A stretch of DNA of 64,000 nucleotides from Liquidambar formosana (GCA_039720395.1 CM077833.1:15623133-15687132), one strand, 5' to 3'; shown: positions 12,451 through 25,449, counted from the stretch's first letter. Notes: generated by a model not told the origin, from the letters alone. Program-made: numbers and translations.

Positions 12451-13170
12451 CATTTTACACAACACGTGATAGAAATATATACGAACTTGGTTTTTGTTTC
12501 CTTTTACCAATTCTAGACGAACTCATTGTAACCCAATCTCATTAAACGTCTGAGATGATAATTTGAAATGATTGGTGTCACGTTGAGTGTATTTTAGTTT
12601 GCTTCCTCAATAACTCTAATTTATTCACAGAAATGTGAGGATTGTTTTGTTTAATTGTTTCATGCAGATTTGTGAAAAACGTTTAATAATGCACGAAAGG
12701 GCATATTTCATTGGTATAAAAGTAACTTTTTAACTTTATCCCATCTCAACTATCTTTTTCCCTCTACAGTTGTTGGACAATCACAAACATTTTCTGTTAT
12801 AGGTCAAGCTTTAGATACTTGTTTGGAGAGGTTAAATGGCTGAATCGCCAAAAGTTAAAATGTAGTGGTTTTTTTCCCGTTTGTGCAATTATTTATTTAT
12901 TATCTTGGATTCTTGGTGGATGGGTAAAGACTAAAGAAAATAAATTATCCTTGTTGGGCTGCTCAAATTTGTTCAAATCAGTGTTTTTCATGGCCAGGCC
13001 TAACAGGCAGTTGAGCTGCTTGAAAAATCAACTAGTGTTGATTCCGGTCCCTTTGTTTGGCCTTTGGCTGAAGTCTGGGGTTTGAGAACATCAGTTTCAA
13101 TCTCAAATCTGCGCACTTATGCTTCTTCCGCATACCCACTGCATCCTTTTTATTTTATCATTATTATTAT
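12451..13170. other. 3' flank of HGPRT copy 2
   Basis: Partly homologous to the flank of copy 1. No supported gene; the longest open frame (12819-13085) has no recognisable domain and no homologous frame in copy 1. Confidence 0.4.
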
Positions 13171-13741
13171 GGGTAAATTATACTTTAGGATCTAAAGTTT
13201 AGGTCAAGTTTCACTTTAAAATTTAAAATTTAAATTGCTTTAATTTAGTATCCAAATTATTAGTAGAGTTGCAATTTGAGGTTTGCCGTACGAATTTTTT
13301 TTATTATCCATACTTTGCCCCTTTTATGGGTTTGAAAACCCTATTTTACCCTTATCAAAATCTAATAAACCCTTATATTTTGATCAGATATGAATCACTT
13401 TACTGTTAAATTTGTGATTTTGTAAATGAAAAATATAGAGGTTTATTAGATGATGATAGGGGTAATATAGAGAGGGCAAGAAGATAAGAGTGATTCATAT
13501 CTGTTCACAATAATAAAAGTTTATTAGATGTTGATAAGGGTAAAATAGGATTTTCAAACCCATAAAAAGTGCAAATTAGGGATAAAACATAAAATTTTGA
13601 CGGTTAACCCCAAATTGTAACTCAATCGATAATTTGGATACTAACTCATTTGATAATTTGGATACAAAATTGACGCAATTTAACATTTGGACTCTAAATA
13701 AAACTTGACCCAAATTTTGGATCCTAAAATACAATTTATCC
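13171..13741. mobile_element. fold-back MITE, Mutator-like
   Basis: The ends GGGTAAATTATACTTTAGGATC and, in reverse, GGATAAATTGTATTTTAGGATC are inverted repeats, and pairing runs for much of the 571 bases (for example TTTACCCTTAT at left against ATAAGGGTAAAAT at right). Flanks TATTATTAT (13162-13170) and TATTAATAT (13742-13750) match at 8 of 9 bases, consistent with a 9 bp Mutator-type duplication. No ORF. Confidence 0.7.
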
Positions 13742-14201
13742 TATTAATATTATTTTTTATTTTTTTTAATTTTTATGAGTAAGTTATGAAAAAGGAAAAG
13801 CCATTAGATCACATATTGACATGACTAAAGCTTTTCTCGTTGGTGATGAGGTTTAACTTCCTATTGCAAGCTCATTTTGAAAGCCTATCTAATTGTAACT
13901 TATGGCCCCCATGGGGCAGATGAACAAGAGCTGAGACCAAGTTCGCATTACATTTGAAATTCACTTGACTTTTACTAAATAATTCGATTAAAAAAAAAAA
14001 AAACTTAAATTACTCAGGACTCATATGGATTCATCCCCCATTTGTTTTTGCATAGAATCCTTGGCCCTACAAATCTATCATCTTCAAATGGAGCCATTTT
14101 GAAAAATGAGAGCTACTCCCGAATATTTGATGGTTTAAGACTAGTTTTGGGAATTTTAAAACGTCAATATTACAATATTTCACCATCATTTGTATGGATA
14201 G

Positions 14202-15751
14202 TGTAAACATCCTATTTTGTCCCTATATTTTGATGGTGAGTTCCCGATGATGAGGTTTGTGATGTTTATTGTCAATTTAAGTCTATTTTTTGCGAGTAAA
14301 ACAAGCAAGTGGGGTTTGTCGGTTTATAAAAGAGAATTATGAAAAAGTTTTTATTCATAAAAAGTAGAGTCCACTTTGTTTTTATAAAAAGAAAGAATCA
14401 CGGAAAAGTTTAGTACTTCTCTTTACTTAAATGTGAAAATGGGACCCCGGTTTATAAAAGAGAATTATGAAAAAGTTTTTCTTCATGAAAAGTAGAGTCC
14501 ACTTTGTTTTTGTAAAAAGAAAGAATCACAGAGAAGTTCAGTATTTCTCTTTGCTTAAATGTGAAAATGGGACCCCCACTTTTTCGTTTAATAAAAAAAA
14601 GGGGAAGTTGGGATGGTAGGTGAGAGAAGGAAACAAAGAAGAGGACGGCCAACTTCACATCACAGCCAAAAGGTTGTCAGGACAGTCTCCTGTGGGGCAT
14701 ATAATCTTCTAGCAGGCACTACGTCTCGTTTGTAATGAATAGGGGAGTGAGAAGTGAGGTTAGGGGTGACGATTTTGGACTGAAAATTTTCCCTATAAAT
14801 GAAGAGAGCTTTGAGGAGCTCAAGAGGGAAGGATTCCGAGATTAAGGGGAGGGAGAAAATAACAGAGAGTTGACTGGTGAGAGAGGGGAAAAAGCTTGTT
14901 GAGATCAAAGGAAGAGACACTGCAGAGTTGATAGTAAACCTGAGGGACAGTTTGAACACCAATTTACTCTATTTATAAGAGGTATAAGCATATTTTTTTT
15001 TTATATATAGTAGAATTGCATAAGTTGTTTAGATATTAATTTTGCTACATATAAAATTTGTTTGAACTAACTCCTCTGTAGGAAAGTCGGTTTAATCACA
15101 AGAAGGTAAACTAGTGTGTACGTGCGATCATTTTTTTTTCCGGATTTTTGTTATTTTTTTAGTTTAACCGTTACTCTTCATAAACCTGAATCGTTATTTT
15201 TATTATTTTTTTTATTAGTGTAATCATTACTTTCATCATTAGTTTTTCTTTTTATTAATACTTTAATCATTACCTTTTGTTTTCTTTATTATTACCTTAA
15301 TTATATCTTACTATTTTATATTCTAAGTTGGGAATGTACGCATGATATTGTTAGTTTTAATTTGTGTTTGGTTATTTCGTGATTCCATATGTTTCTTATT
15401 TACCTTTGTTTTATATTCCTTAGTTTATATATTTTCTTATTATTTTATGTGTGTTTTTAACTATTGTATGATATAAGGTGATTCAAATTAAATCAAAATA
15501 TTAAATATAGTTAATGAATGCAAAATGAAGGTTGATTTATTATCGGGCATTGTTGGGTACCTAACACCTTCCCAACATATACCTTAGTTCTGAACCTTTT
15601 TTTGGTCAACAAAATTGGTCTTGAGTCCTTCCAGGTGGCGACTCTTATTCATAAGCTAATTTTCCGGGGTTAGCACTATCAAAATAAAAAACAGGTAAAA
15701 TGCAGGTGAAAAAAAAAGAGTGAGTACGTGGTGAAAACTAGTGCGCTCATA
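14202..15751 (+). mobile_element. old solo LTR of the same Tat family as the 47-63 kb element
   Basis: It starts TGTAAACATCCTATTTTGTCC and ends near GTGCGCTCATA, and aligns along its length with the LTRs at 47866-49270 and 61875-63277, including the GATGGTGAGTTCCCGATGATG block, a TATA box near 14794 and the GGGCATTGTTGGGT..CCTAACACCTTCC block near the 3' end. Flanks GATAG (14197-14201) and GACAG (15752-15756) are a 5 bp target duplication with one change. No internal region follows, so this is a solo LTR left by LTR-LTR recombination. It carries a private tandem duplication of 128 bases (14321-14448 and 14449-14576). Confidence 0.88.
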
Positions 15752-16905
15752 GACAGCTACCATTTTTTTTTTTTTCATTTTTGTCGTGCCTCCATTTATC
15801 ATAATGAATTTGTATACAAAATAGACTAGGGCAACTTAATTTCCGAAAGGAGCTCAAGCCATTAATCATCACTTTAAGACAAAGATTCATAATTTTGATC
15901 ATAATGTATAATTTAATTTTTGTAAGGACTAGTATGTTTGGTCAACTATTTTCAAAAGCTTTTATATTTTGTTTGGTGCATGTGGGATAAGGGGTTTTTT
16001 GAACCAAGTAGAATTAATCGGTGCATAAGCATTTTAGAACTTTATGATATGCAAAAAAAAAAAAAAAAAAAAAAAACAAATAAACAAACAAAAACAAAAA
16101 AAAAAGCTTTTGAAAGCTAATCTTAGTTTCGAAAAATATTTCAAACAAATTATTTTTGAGTTAAAAATTAAGCTTCTCTAAAAAAAAATATAAAAATAAA
16201 AATCAAACCCTACACTACATCCGTAGAAAGCTCCCCGTTGCCCCTCAAAATTGAACCTCATTAGAGGACAACTTGTTTGCGAGAACGTAAGATTTGGGCG
16301 AATTGAAAATTCCTATTAGTGAAGGGCCAGTTTTTGTAATTTAAGAAACTTGTTAAGCCAATAATTAAACCTTTTTTTTTTTTTTTAGGTGGTAACAATA
16401 GAATCATTTCAAATTAAGACTTTTTGGATTTACCTATGATGGAATTTAAATTCCCGAAAGTCTAGTATGGTAATCCACTGCCATGATTTTTATTTAAATC
16501 TTGGATTATTTTAATGAGAAATCGATCTTATAATTATACGTCTAACTACACAATCGCAAGTTCGATGATGAGTAATAATTAAATTTTTTTCATTCACATT
16601 TTAAAGCTTTGAAATCTGTAGCTTTAATCTTGGCTCCCAAGTAACATAATGCTTTTTATTTCACTTGCCAAAGAAAAAAAAATAAAAAAGAAAGAAATAA
16701 TGGTTATGGAGTAATGGACATAAGGTTAATTTCAGTGGTTTTAACAAAAATGTTTATAGAGTAATAGACAAGCACAAAAAATAAAAAATAAAAAATCTAG
16801 AAAATAAAAATCAGTTCATCATCATTTTCACATAAGCCAGTGCTGCAAGAAGGGCAAGAAAAAGAACTTAAACCCCACCAAAACCAGAAACAGCAAACAC
16901 TAGCC
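15752..16905. other. flank of the duplication and upstream region of RH39
   Basis: Shared duplication flank to about 16295, then AT-rich unique sequence with several A/T homopolymers (a 22-base A run near 16053-16074). The last 200 bases form the promoter and leader of the helicase gene. No clear TATA box was identified. Confidence 0.4.
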
Positions 16906-19900
16906 ATGGGAGGAACGGGAAGGACACTTCTTACCCTCTCTCTCTCCTCAAACCTCATCTCTTTCTCTCGCCTCCCTCCCCTGAAACGATTCCCTCTTTC
17001 TAAACTGCCAACGCCCACTAGGGTTTTTCTAGGGTTTAAACCCCTTTGCAGCAGCACCAGCACCAGCACCCCCACTACAATTGAACCAGACGTAATACAA
17101 CCCTTGAGACACTCAATCCTTCTCGAAAAGCTTAGACTCAGGCACCTCAAAGACGCTGCGAAAACCCCACAAACCAGAACCCCAAGTGCTGAGAATGATG
17201 AAGGCGCAAAGAAGTTGCAGAAGAAGAAGGTGGCGGTGGTATCGAGTTTTGAGGAGTTGGAGTTGAGTGAGGAGGTGATGGGAGCTGTGACGGAGTTGGG
17301 TATTTCGGTTCCTACTGAGATTCAGTGTATTGGGATTCCAGCTGTGTTGGATGGGAAGAGTGTGGTGTTGGGTTCTCATACTGGTTCTGGCAAAACTCTG
17401 GCTTACATGTTGCCTATTGTTCAGGTACTATATATATATATATATATTCATAAATTTAATTGACTTGCATGTAAAATGACTCCTGTATTCATGCCTTCAG
17501 TTAATTGTTACCTTTTGTTTTGTGGGTATAGCGGGTTTTTGGGATGCGGTGTTTCTTTAAATTTTGGGGTTTAATTTTGTTCTGATTGGTGTTTTCTATG
17601 GAAAATTGTGATTTTTCTGTTACTTCATTCGTTACATTTTTTTTTCTTTGGTATTTTATACATCTATGTTGTGATTTGCAATTAAATTGAAATGCTGCTA
17701 TGCATTACCTTTTGTTTTGTTGCCTAGATTCTTTCAATTAAATTATTTGCTGCATTCCCTTCATGCCGACTTTTGATGAGATTGATTTCAATATCATGTT
17801 TAACATTTTGTGTTGTGATACCCCCATCCTCACTCAAATCCCATGTGTTTTTGGAAATATGTCCTTTTACCTTGTTAGATTTTTAGAGAATTACTCTTAT
17901 ATTTGGTTGTGATTTCGTTTATGTTCAGAAGCACTGGAATTGCATACAATATATGTTGATTTGGATCACTGTTATTTCAACAGTTAAAAAGAAAGAAACA
18001 ACATTTTTTATATGTTGATTTTGTAGCTGTTGAGACGGGATGAAGCATTGGGTGGTACGCTAATGAAGCCTAGGCGTCCTCGAGCTGTTGTTCTCTGCCC
18101 CACAAGGGAGCTCTCTGAGCAGGTTTTGTGTATTTTCTTCAAAATTTATTGGTCGCTTAAGCTATGAGAACTTCACCTTTGCACTTAAAAATTGGATCGA
18201 TTTTGCAGGTGTTTCGTGTGGCAAAGTCTATCGGCCATCATGCACGTTTCAGGTCTACTATGGTAAGTGGTGGTGGCCGTTTGAGACCCCAAGAGGATTC
18301 ACTAAATGTCCCAATTGACATGGTAGTTGGGACACCTGGCAGGGTTCTTCAACATATTGAGGAGGGAAACATGGTTTATGGTGACATCAAGTACTTGGTA
18401 AGTGCCCTTTTGTAGTTGTTTCCTTGGAGTATTCAGTGTCCTGCTATCTTAGATATGAGTATTCTTGTCATTGTAATGCATGTAAGAAGACCATATACAC
18501 TGGCATATTGTTACTCTAATGACCATAATACACTTGATGATGATGAGAATCTTTTAGTAGGTATTAGATGAGGCAGACACCATGTTTGATCGTGGCTTTG
18601 GTCCTGACATCCGCAAGTTTCTTGGCCCATTAAAACACCGTGCATCAAAATCCAATGACCAAGGATTTCAAACTGTTTTGGTCACTGCAACAATGACAAA
18701 GGTATGTGGACTATCATTGCCATATTTCTATATATATGAGATGCTGATCCTCTATCTATGGGGCTTTAGCAGCATGTGGAATGAAAAGGTTCCTTGTTTT
18801 ACTTGCATAGTATTTGGAATGTGACAGTTCTTTCTAGAGAATTAATGGCAAACCAATTTTGTTTTCTCCATACCAACAAAATGGGACCATATGTGTGTGT
18901 GTGTTTGATTTTTTTCCTGTTTAAATACTTATTGAAGTAGTAAGGTTATTTGGATTTCAATAATTGATGACGTCCTTTTTTCCTAAAGAATATCTTGTTA
19001 TTAATTTTGGCAATCCTTTCACTTTTCTTTATCCCTTGTTTATTTAACTGTTTCAGACATCAAAATATAATCACTTCATTTCATGTGGTGTCCAGAACTC
19101 CGGATGCCCAATTATATTGTGAACTTGCTTAAGATTTGCTCCTAAGTGGAAATTTTAATAATCAACCATGATTTGCTTGTCATATTTGTAATGTGTGCTA
19201 GATTTTTACTGGTCGTTCTTTGTAGAAGTAGATCTCCTTCTTTTATCGTTGTTACCTCTCCTCTCTGAAATTTTATTTTTTATTATTTTTCTCGGTATGA
19301 AAATAGACATGCAGTGTAGGCTGGGAAATGACATATAAGGATTTTGTTAATCTCCACCTAACTATGATTACTTTAGAGTTTTCTTTTGGGGCTTACATAG
19401 GGAAGGATAAATTTGTTGAATTGTTTGCAGAATTCCCTTACGATTTGTTATATCTTGCTCTTTATGGTTAGCTTCATGATCCTCTCCTTTACCCTTTAAA
19501 TTTCATCATAATTTAGCGCCCCAGGATATGGAGGTTCATGATTTGACACCAAAAGCCTTGTGGGGCTGTCTTTTGAGAATGTCAAAACCGGGGAGTCAAG
19601 GCTCACATGCTTATAGGTTTTTTCAGGGTTTTGAGAATTACTGATAACGTCTGTGGTAACTTTGCTTGACCTTGAGCGACCTTTTAAAGAATCTCACTGT
19701 TTTGTGCCAGCACCACCTCCACAATCCCCGCGCCCCGGGGCGGGGGGGGGATGCTGTTAAAGCACAGGTATTTCAACTCAATCATTATTCACAATGGATT
19801 TTATGAGGGAAGTGCTACACTATCAAGGAAATGAGATCTAGGTACAAGTAGAATAAATATGAGAACGAGAGCATTGGGCCAACCCACAAATTTAGTACAG

Positions 19901-22900
19901 AATTTATGGGTTACATATGATGGTATTTCTGATTACTTATAATATGAATGTTTAGAAATAATTCTAGGTTCACACTAGCCAAAATTTAGGGCACTTACAA
20001 TTGGTTAAATAAACATATCCTCCACATCAGTTTCTATAGAATGATTGCACCACCTGCTGAATATTCTGAAGGGTCATGAAATACTTAGTAAGGATCCTCA
20101 ACAGGAGCCCTCTCCTATGCTATGAAATCAAATAGTCTTAAACTGTTTTGTGATTGTTTTTGAATCTCTATCATGGTGATCATGTTGCAATTGAGTGGTT
20201 ATTGGTGAGTTGCTTATCAAATATCACCTAATGGGCTTGCTTTACACAGATTTCAGTCTTCAAGGAAGCTTGAAAATTGATCTTGCGAGATTTTGCAGGC
20301 GGTGCAAAAGCTGGTTGATGAGGAATTTCAAGGAATAATACATTTACGCACATCGACACTGCACAAGAAAATTGCATCCGCTCGTCATGATTTCATTAAA
20401 CTTTCGGGTTCCGAAAACAAGCTGGAGGCATTGCTACAGGTCTACTTCTCTTGAATTTTATCAGATATTGTCTATTTATCATCAAAATTATGATTGGCTA
20501 CTGGTTAAAATAATAATATTAACAATAATAGTAGTACTAGCAGCAGCATCATTCTAAGGATACTATGTGATTATATACATTATAAATAGTATGCTTTTAT
20601 TTATACGCTCCGATGTGTATCATATCTAGAGTACAATAAATGAATGTTCATTTTGTGTGTTTTTGTCAATCACATTGTTGGTGGAATTTGAATTCTCTGG
20701 TGTTGCACTTTTCCATCTCATCTAAATCACATGGCATGGTACTTGAATTTTGTAACTCTTGATGGTTAAACTTGATTTGTGGAAGGAAAAATGAAAACTA
20801 CTAGATGTTGGTCAATAGGGTTAGGAAGTTGGAACTAAGTTGACTATATCTATTTTCCAAAAAATTGCTACTTGAGTATGTTTTGGTGATTCTGGGTTTT
20901 TTACCCTTAAAATTGATGACTATTGTAAAATGGGAATTTCTGCTTAAAATGCCATTGAAATGGAACATAGATATGATGTTTCCATGTGGTTTCCAATTAC
21001 CCTTAGACATTGATGAAATTACAATGCGTTTAAAAGGGAGAACGCCTTCCAGTGGCCACATTTAGTAAATATGCAATCCTTTTGGTCATTTTGTGATCAG
21101 TTTACCATACAATTTGGTCAGATGTCATTGTTGATATGGCTTCTTGAAAGGGAGAAAAAGAAGAAGAGGTGCCAATCACTTTTTCAGTTTTTCAGAGAAT
21201 TGAAAAGGTCCTTGTCCATTTCAGTAAAAAATAAGTAGTTTCCAGATCTTATGGTCCATAAAGCCTACAAATACATTCTCCTCGTGGTAGTTTCATTGAA
21301 CATTTCAGTAGAAGTATTTAATTGTTAGCCTAGACAGTTATTCTTCGAGTTATCTGCCAATGTTGAATTATGTGGTAGAATAAAGTTTTTGCAAGGTCGG
21401 CAATCAGAGTCTTCTGACAAAACATGTGCTATTTGGTGATGCCAAGGCAGGTTCTTGAGCCAAGTTTGGCTAAGGGAAACAAGGTGATGGTGTTCTGTAA
21501 TACATTGAACTCTAGTCGTGCTGTGGATCACTTTCTTGGTGAGAATCAAATCTTTACCGTCAATTACCACGGTGAGGTGCCAGCAGAACAAAGGTGAGAT
21601 GATGCACAGGGTGTTTCTTATCCTTTTTTTGTCCTGTTTAATTATATTTGCAATTTATGGAGTGCATTTATCTTAAATTTCGGTCAGTAAGCATGCTCTA
21701 AAGTGTCCTGCTTTTGCCAAAAACACGGGACCCATTTTGGCGAGTGCTGGACCATCGTAAAGTTCTTCTAGTGGGGGCCATCACCTTTGTGAAAAATGCC
21801 ATCCTTTAAGAATGTTTGAAGTTGTGTTGAAATTTACATAAGTCCTCAACTGGACCAGTTGTTACAATCCTGATACCATGCAAGTATGCATGAGCAGAAG
21901 ATGTATAGAGACTAATTTCTAATTTCGTAATGGCTATTGATCCTGGTAGGAGTAATCATTCTGTATACCAAATGGTATGAAAATAGCTATGCCTTATTCT
22001 CCATTTAATCGACTTCTTGTGACAGCAGCCCAATAGCACTATCTATTATTTTTGTCCTTCCCTCTTAATTCCTATATTGTTTTTCTATTAAGTATTACTT
22101 ATTTTCCACTGAATCAACCTGCTACAAAATTAAGTCTGTTTTTGAGAGGGTACTCTTCTTTGGTTTGGACATGCAAGTTTTGTTTGAGTGTGTGCGCCAG
22201 ATTAAGTATCTTTTCTGTATATGCTGTTTTATCTAGTGGGATATTTTGGGGCATTTACAGCTGCTGTTTATTAAGCCATGTGAAAAGAACATATTATTTC
22301 AGGTGTTTCTGCCACAAATTTTTGTTTTTATTATTTTTTTGTGGGATTTAACCTATGAAGCACGGATACGGATATGGATACGATGTGATACGGATGCACC
22401 AATTTGGCAATTCTAAAAAAATGTTGGATATGATACGGCGGGGATACGTTTATAAATAAATATATTAATATTAATATTTGATCTAAAACATCAATAATAA
22501 ACATTAAAAAAGTTTGAAACATCTACAAAATCAATTAATATGCAAGAATAGATGTGCAAAGAACACATCCATAAGCATCAACCATGTTCATCATTCATAA
22601 AAAAAAAAAAAAAACTAGAATAACATTAACATTATGAAATGGTCATTTAGCTTTTATTGCTCTACAATGGTTGCCTTTGGAGAGAGATAGTGGAAAGAGA
22701 ATTAAGATGAGAGAACTAAAATGGATTTATTCTTTCAATCAAAGTATGGGTATTATGTATTTTTAAATTTACCCCCTTTTATTTAAAATATAAATAATTA
22801 CAAACTAACCCTAAAGGAGTCCAAGACGTATCCGAGGTATATTCGATGACATGGCAATGTGTGTTACTGTTACGATATGTACGGAGAGTATCAGATATGT

Positions 22901-24486
22901 ATTGGGGAGTATCCTAGGCGTATAGTATCCAATACGGATACAATATGGATTCATTGGGGTCTTTTGAAGAATCCATGTTTCATAGGATTTAACTAATGTT
23001 GCACAATATAATGATATGGTTATAGGTGGTCACTTGAAACCATGATACCCTTCTTAAATTGAGCCACTACCCAGCACCCCTTTCTACTTCCCAACACAAT
23101 TACTGTAAAATTTCTTTTTATTCTGGTCTTTGGTGAGATGGAACCTACTGTACCCAATCATTTTCTTATTCATTTAATCTACATGCCTACGAAGTTTATG
23201 TGAACTTAGTATATGAAAGAGATATCTGCTTGAGGTGCACAACTCAATCTTGAAGTCTAATCCCCCCTTCTTTCTTTGTCTCTCTCTAACTTATGCTCTT
23301 ATATGGTTTTAAAGGTTACTTTTTTCCAAGTTAAACCATGGAAGGTAAGTATAATTTAATAGTACATTTTCCTAACTGTATTAATCCTGCACCCAGGGTT
23401 GAAAACCTCAATAAGTTTAAGAGTGAAGATGGAGATTGCCCTACATTGGTTTGCACAGACTTGGCAGCTAGGGGACTGGACTTGGATGTAGATCATGTTG
23501 TTATGTTTGATTTTCCCTCGAACTCTGTAAGCATCACTTTTGGATTGATATGCTCCATGTTCTATTTTCCTGCATGTTTCCCTTTTTTCTTTTTTTTTAC
23601 CCTATATTTCAAAAGAGCCTGATTATTTGTTTTCTTTGAATTTTCAGATTGACTATCTCCATCGCACTGGTAGAACTGCTCGTATGGGTGCGAAAGGTAT
23701 GTAATTTTGGTTCTCTCTCTCTCTCTCACAGAGGAATAACTGGAAAAACTAAAGTTGTAATTGAAATCGGATTTAAAGAAAGTCTAACTATAGTGTCATG
23801 CATTGATTTTATGCATGATTCAGTGTATAAGATTTAGAAAATGGTTTACTTTTCTAAACCATGAAAAATATAACTGTTAAAAGAAAAAAAGAATTTTTTT
23901 TCAACTCTTACCGGAAAACACCAGTGCATGTGAGTCCATATGGGAATTATGGGGCTAAGTACTTTTTTGAGTTGCTAAATCAAGATGCCCTCTTTTATTA
24001 ACAGGAAAAGTCACGAGTTTGGTTGCTAAGAAAGACCTGATGTTGGCCACCCGAATTGAGGAGGCCATAAGGAAGAATGAGAGTTTAGAATCTCTTACTG
24101 TAGATAATGTCCGGAGTGACATTGCCAGGGTCCGAGTAAATGAGAAGGGAAAAAAAATGAATTTGGTGAAAGCTTCAAACCAGAAAAACAAGACTAAAGC
24201 TGCATCAGTGAAACCCTCAAGTGTTAGTGGGAAAGTGGCATCTGCCCAGAAATCAGGAAGAAAATCTGGAAAAGTTTTTCTTCCAGCCAAATCTACTAAG
24301 ACTGTTCAGCTGTCGAAGTCATCAAAATCTTCCACTACAAGTAGCTCAAAGAGAGCTTCACTGGGTGGGAAGAAAATAAAGGAGAGCCGGTCTGGTGTGA
24401 AATCTTCGACTTCGAAAATTAGTGTTGTTGGTTTCAGGGGGCGGAATTCTTGGTCTAGTAAAAAGGAATCGTTGAGGCACTCTTAA
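16906..24486 (+). CDS. RH39: chloroplast DEAD-box RNA helicase RH39
   Basis: Nine exons: 16906-17424, 18027-18122, 18209-18397, 18561-18701, 20299-20439, 21451-21593, 23397-23526, 23648-23696, 24005-24486; all introns GT-AG; 629 residues. Motifs in order: motif [10 protein letters not shown] (156-164), PTREL (198-202), TPGR (247-250), DEAD (271-274), TAT in place of SAT (310-312), HGEVP, ARGLD and HRTGRTAR (458-465). The S/T/P-rich, acid-poor N-terminus looks like a chloroplast transit peptide. The tail after about 480 is Lys/Ser-rich and basic, suited to RNA contact. Sequence and length closely match Arabidopsis RH39, which acts in chloroplast 23S rRNA maturation (hidden-break processing). 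The ATG at 16906 is the first in frame and has a good GCCATGG context. Intron 6 contains a MITE; intron 4 is the largest at 1597 bases. Confidence 0.95.
22353..22984. mobile_element. Mutator-type MITE in RH39 intron 6
   Basis: A perfect 9-base direct repeat GGATTTAAC flanks the element (22344-22352 and 22985-22993). Left end CTATGAAGCACGGATAC and right end in reverse TATGAAACATGGATTC are imperfect inverted repeats. The interior has many GATACG/ATACGGATAC words and no ORF. A 9 bp duplication points to Mutator transposase as the mobiliser; family assignment is inference. Confidence 0.75.
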
Positions 24487-25044
24487 TTGGAGTCACAATT
24501 TTGGATCCCCTCTGCATTTAATGCTTGCTCATTTTTCACTTCAATGTCATTGTAGTATCGACAATGCTCTTATAATATATATATATTTTATTCTAAATTG
24601 CTTGGTGGTTCTGAACTGGCTTTTCCCACATTTTTTTCTTCTTTTTATTACCACCCTTCCCCTGGGCGGCGGGCGGTGCCCGTGGGCTGAAAATACTCTG
24701 GTTTCTTGGGTAAAGTAGTGAATAAGTGATCATAGAATTTTTCATGCTGTCATGGATTTGGAGACGTAATCATCATTCCTTTCTTTGAAAGGCATGCATT
24801 TATTCGTGGGAAGAGGAGAATGTGAAAATCCATCATATTGAGCCTTATGCAGGCATGTTCAAAAATAAAGTTGATCGTGTGAAAGAGCATGGCAGGATTT
24901 GTAGTGAGATTATTGGTATCCTGTTAACAGTCGAAACCAATTTTTGTAAGACTCAGCTTTCCAACATCTTCAAAACATTAAAGCAGCATTTCTGATTTTC
25001 AGTTGACATTCATTTTAAGACTACAATTGGCATTCCTCTTGCCT
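24487..25044. other. convergent intergenic region
   Basis: Shared 3' side of RH39 (plus) and the small membrane protein gene (minus). A short GC-rich patch at 24655-24690 is out of character with the surrounding AT-rich DNA. No gene seen. Confidence 0.4.
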
Positions 25045-25449
25045 TCAAGACAGTATGGCACGAGAATTCTTTGCGGGAGAGATTATGTTTCCAGCAGAAT
25101 CATAGATTATGACGCCAGAGAAATCTGGTAGCTGGCACTTCCCACCCATGAGTATGTTCTTCTGCCAAACCGAAGCATCTTGGTCTTCACCACCAAATGC
25201 GCTTTCTTCGCCATTCCTAGCTTCAACACCATGGACTCTTTTTGTTGGTAAGAAGATGACTCCATTGTCGAGTTGTATGATGGGATCTTGATCGCGGCAG
25301 CCATAGCAAGCACTCCATCGACGACGCCATTTACGCGAATGAGAGGCACACATGAACAAGGCAAGGGCACACAAGAGAAGGGTTGCAGCAGCCAGGCCAG
25401 CTTGAGACGTGCTGGTTAGTGGATACGCCAAGGGGAGCTGGCGAGCCAT
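25045..25449 (-). CDS. small single-span membrane protein, function unknown
   Basis: Intronless frame of 134 residues. The N-terminal 14 residues are followed by one hydrophobic segment (about 16-36, rich in Ala/Leu), then a strongly basic stretch SRKWRRRW, a Cys pair in YGCRD, and a conserved-looking C-terminal block from WQKNILMGGKCQLPDFSG to DSAGN. The basic cluster after the membrane span predicts that the C-terminal side faces the cytosol. I have a weak memory of a plant family of short transmembrane proteins sharing an MG-KCQ-P-FSGVI motif, but no function is known to me. It converges on RH39, 558 bases away. The AT-poor composition and purposeful C-terminal motif support a real gene, and the overlapping frames on both strands are shadows. 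Confidence 0.75.
   Translation of the reverse strand: MARQLPLAYPLTSTSQAGLAAATLLLCALALFMCASHSRKWRRRWSACYGCRDQDPIIQLDNGVIFLPTKRVHGVEARNGEESAFGGEDQDASVWQKNILMGGKCQLPDFSGVIIYDSAGNIISPAKNSRAILS

Larger units (their letters stand above)
7626..16300 (+). repeat. tandem duplication, right copy
   Basis: Counterpart of 597-5363. It has grown by private insertions: 8173-8638, about 10325-11745, 13171-13741 and 14202-15751. Shared 3' flank resumes at 15752 and fades near 16295, where CCTACACTACATCCGTAG matches CCTGTGCTGTATCCATAG at about 5272 of copy 1. Confidence 0.85.

Noticed and set aside
16840..16905. An N-terminal extension of RH39 upstream of 16906
   Set aside because: The frame opens with GTG, not ATG, and the added residues are charged, unlike a transit peptide. 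The ATG at 16906 has a strong context.
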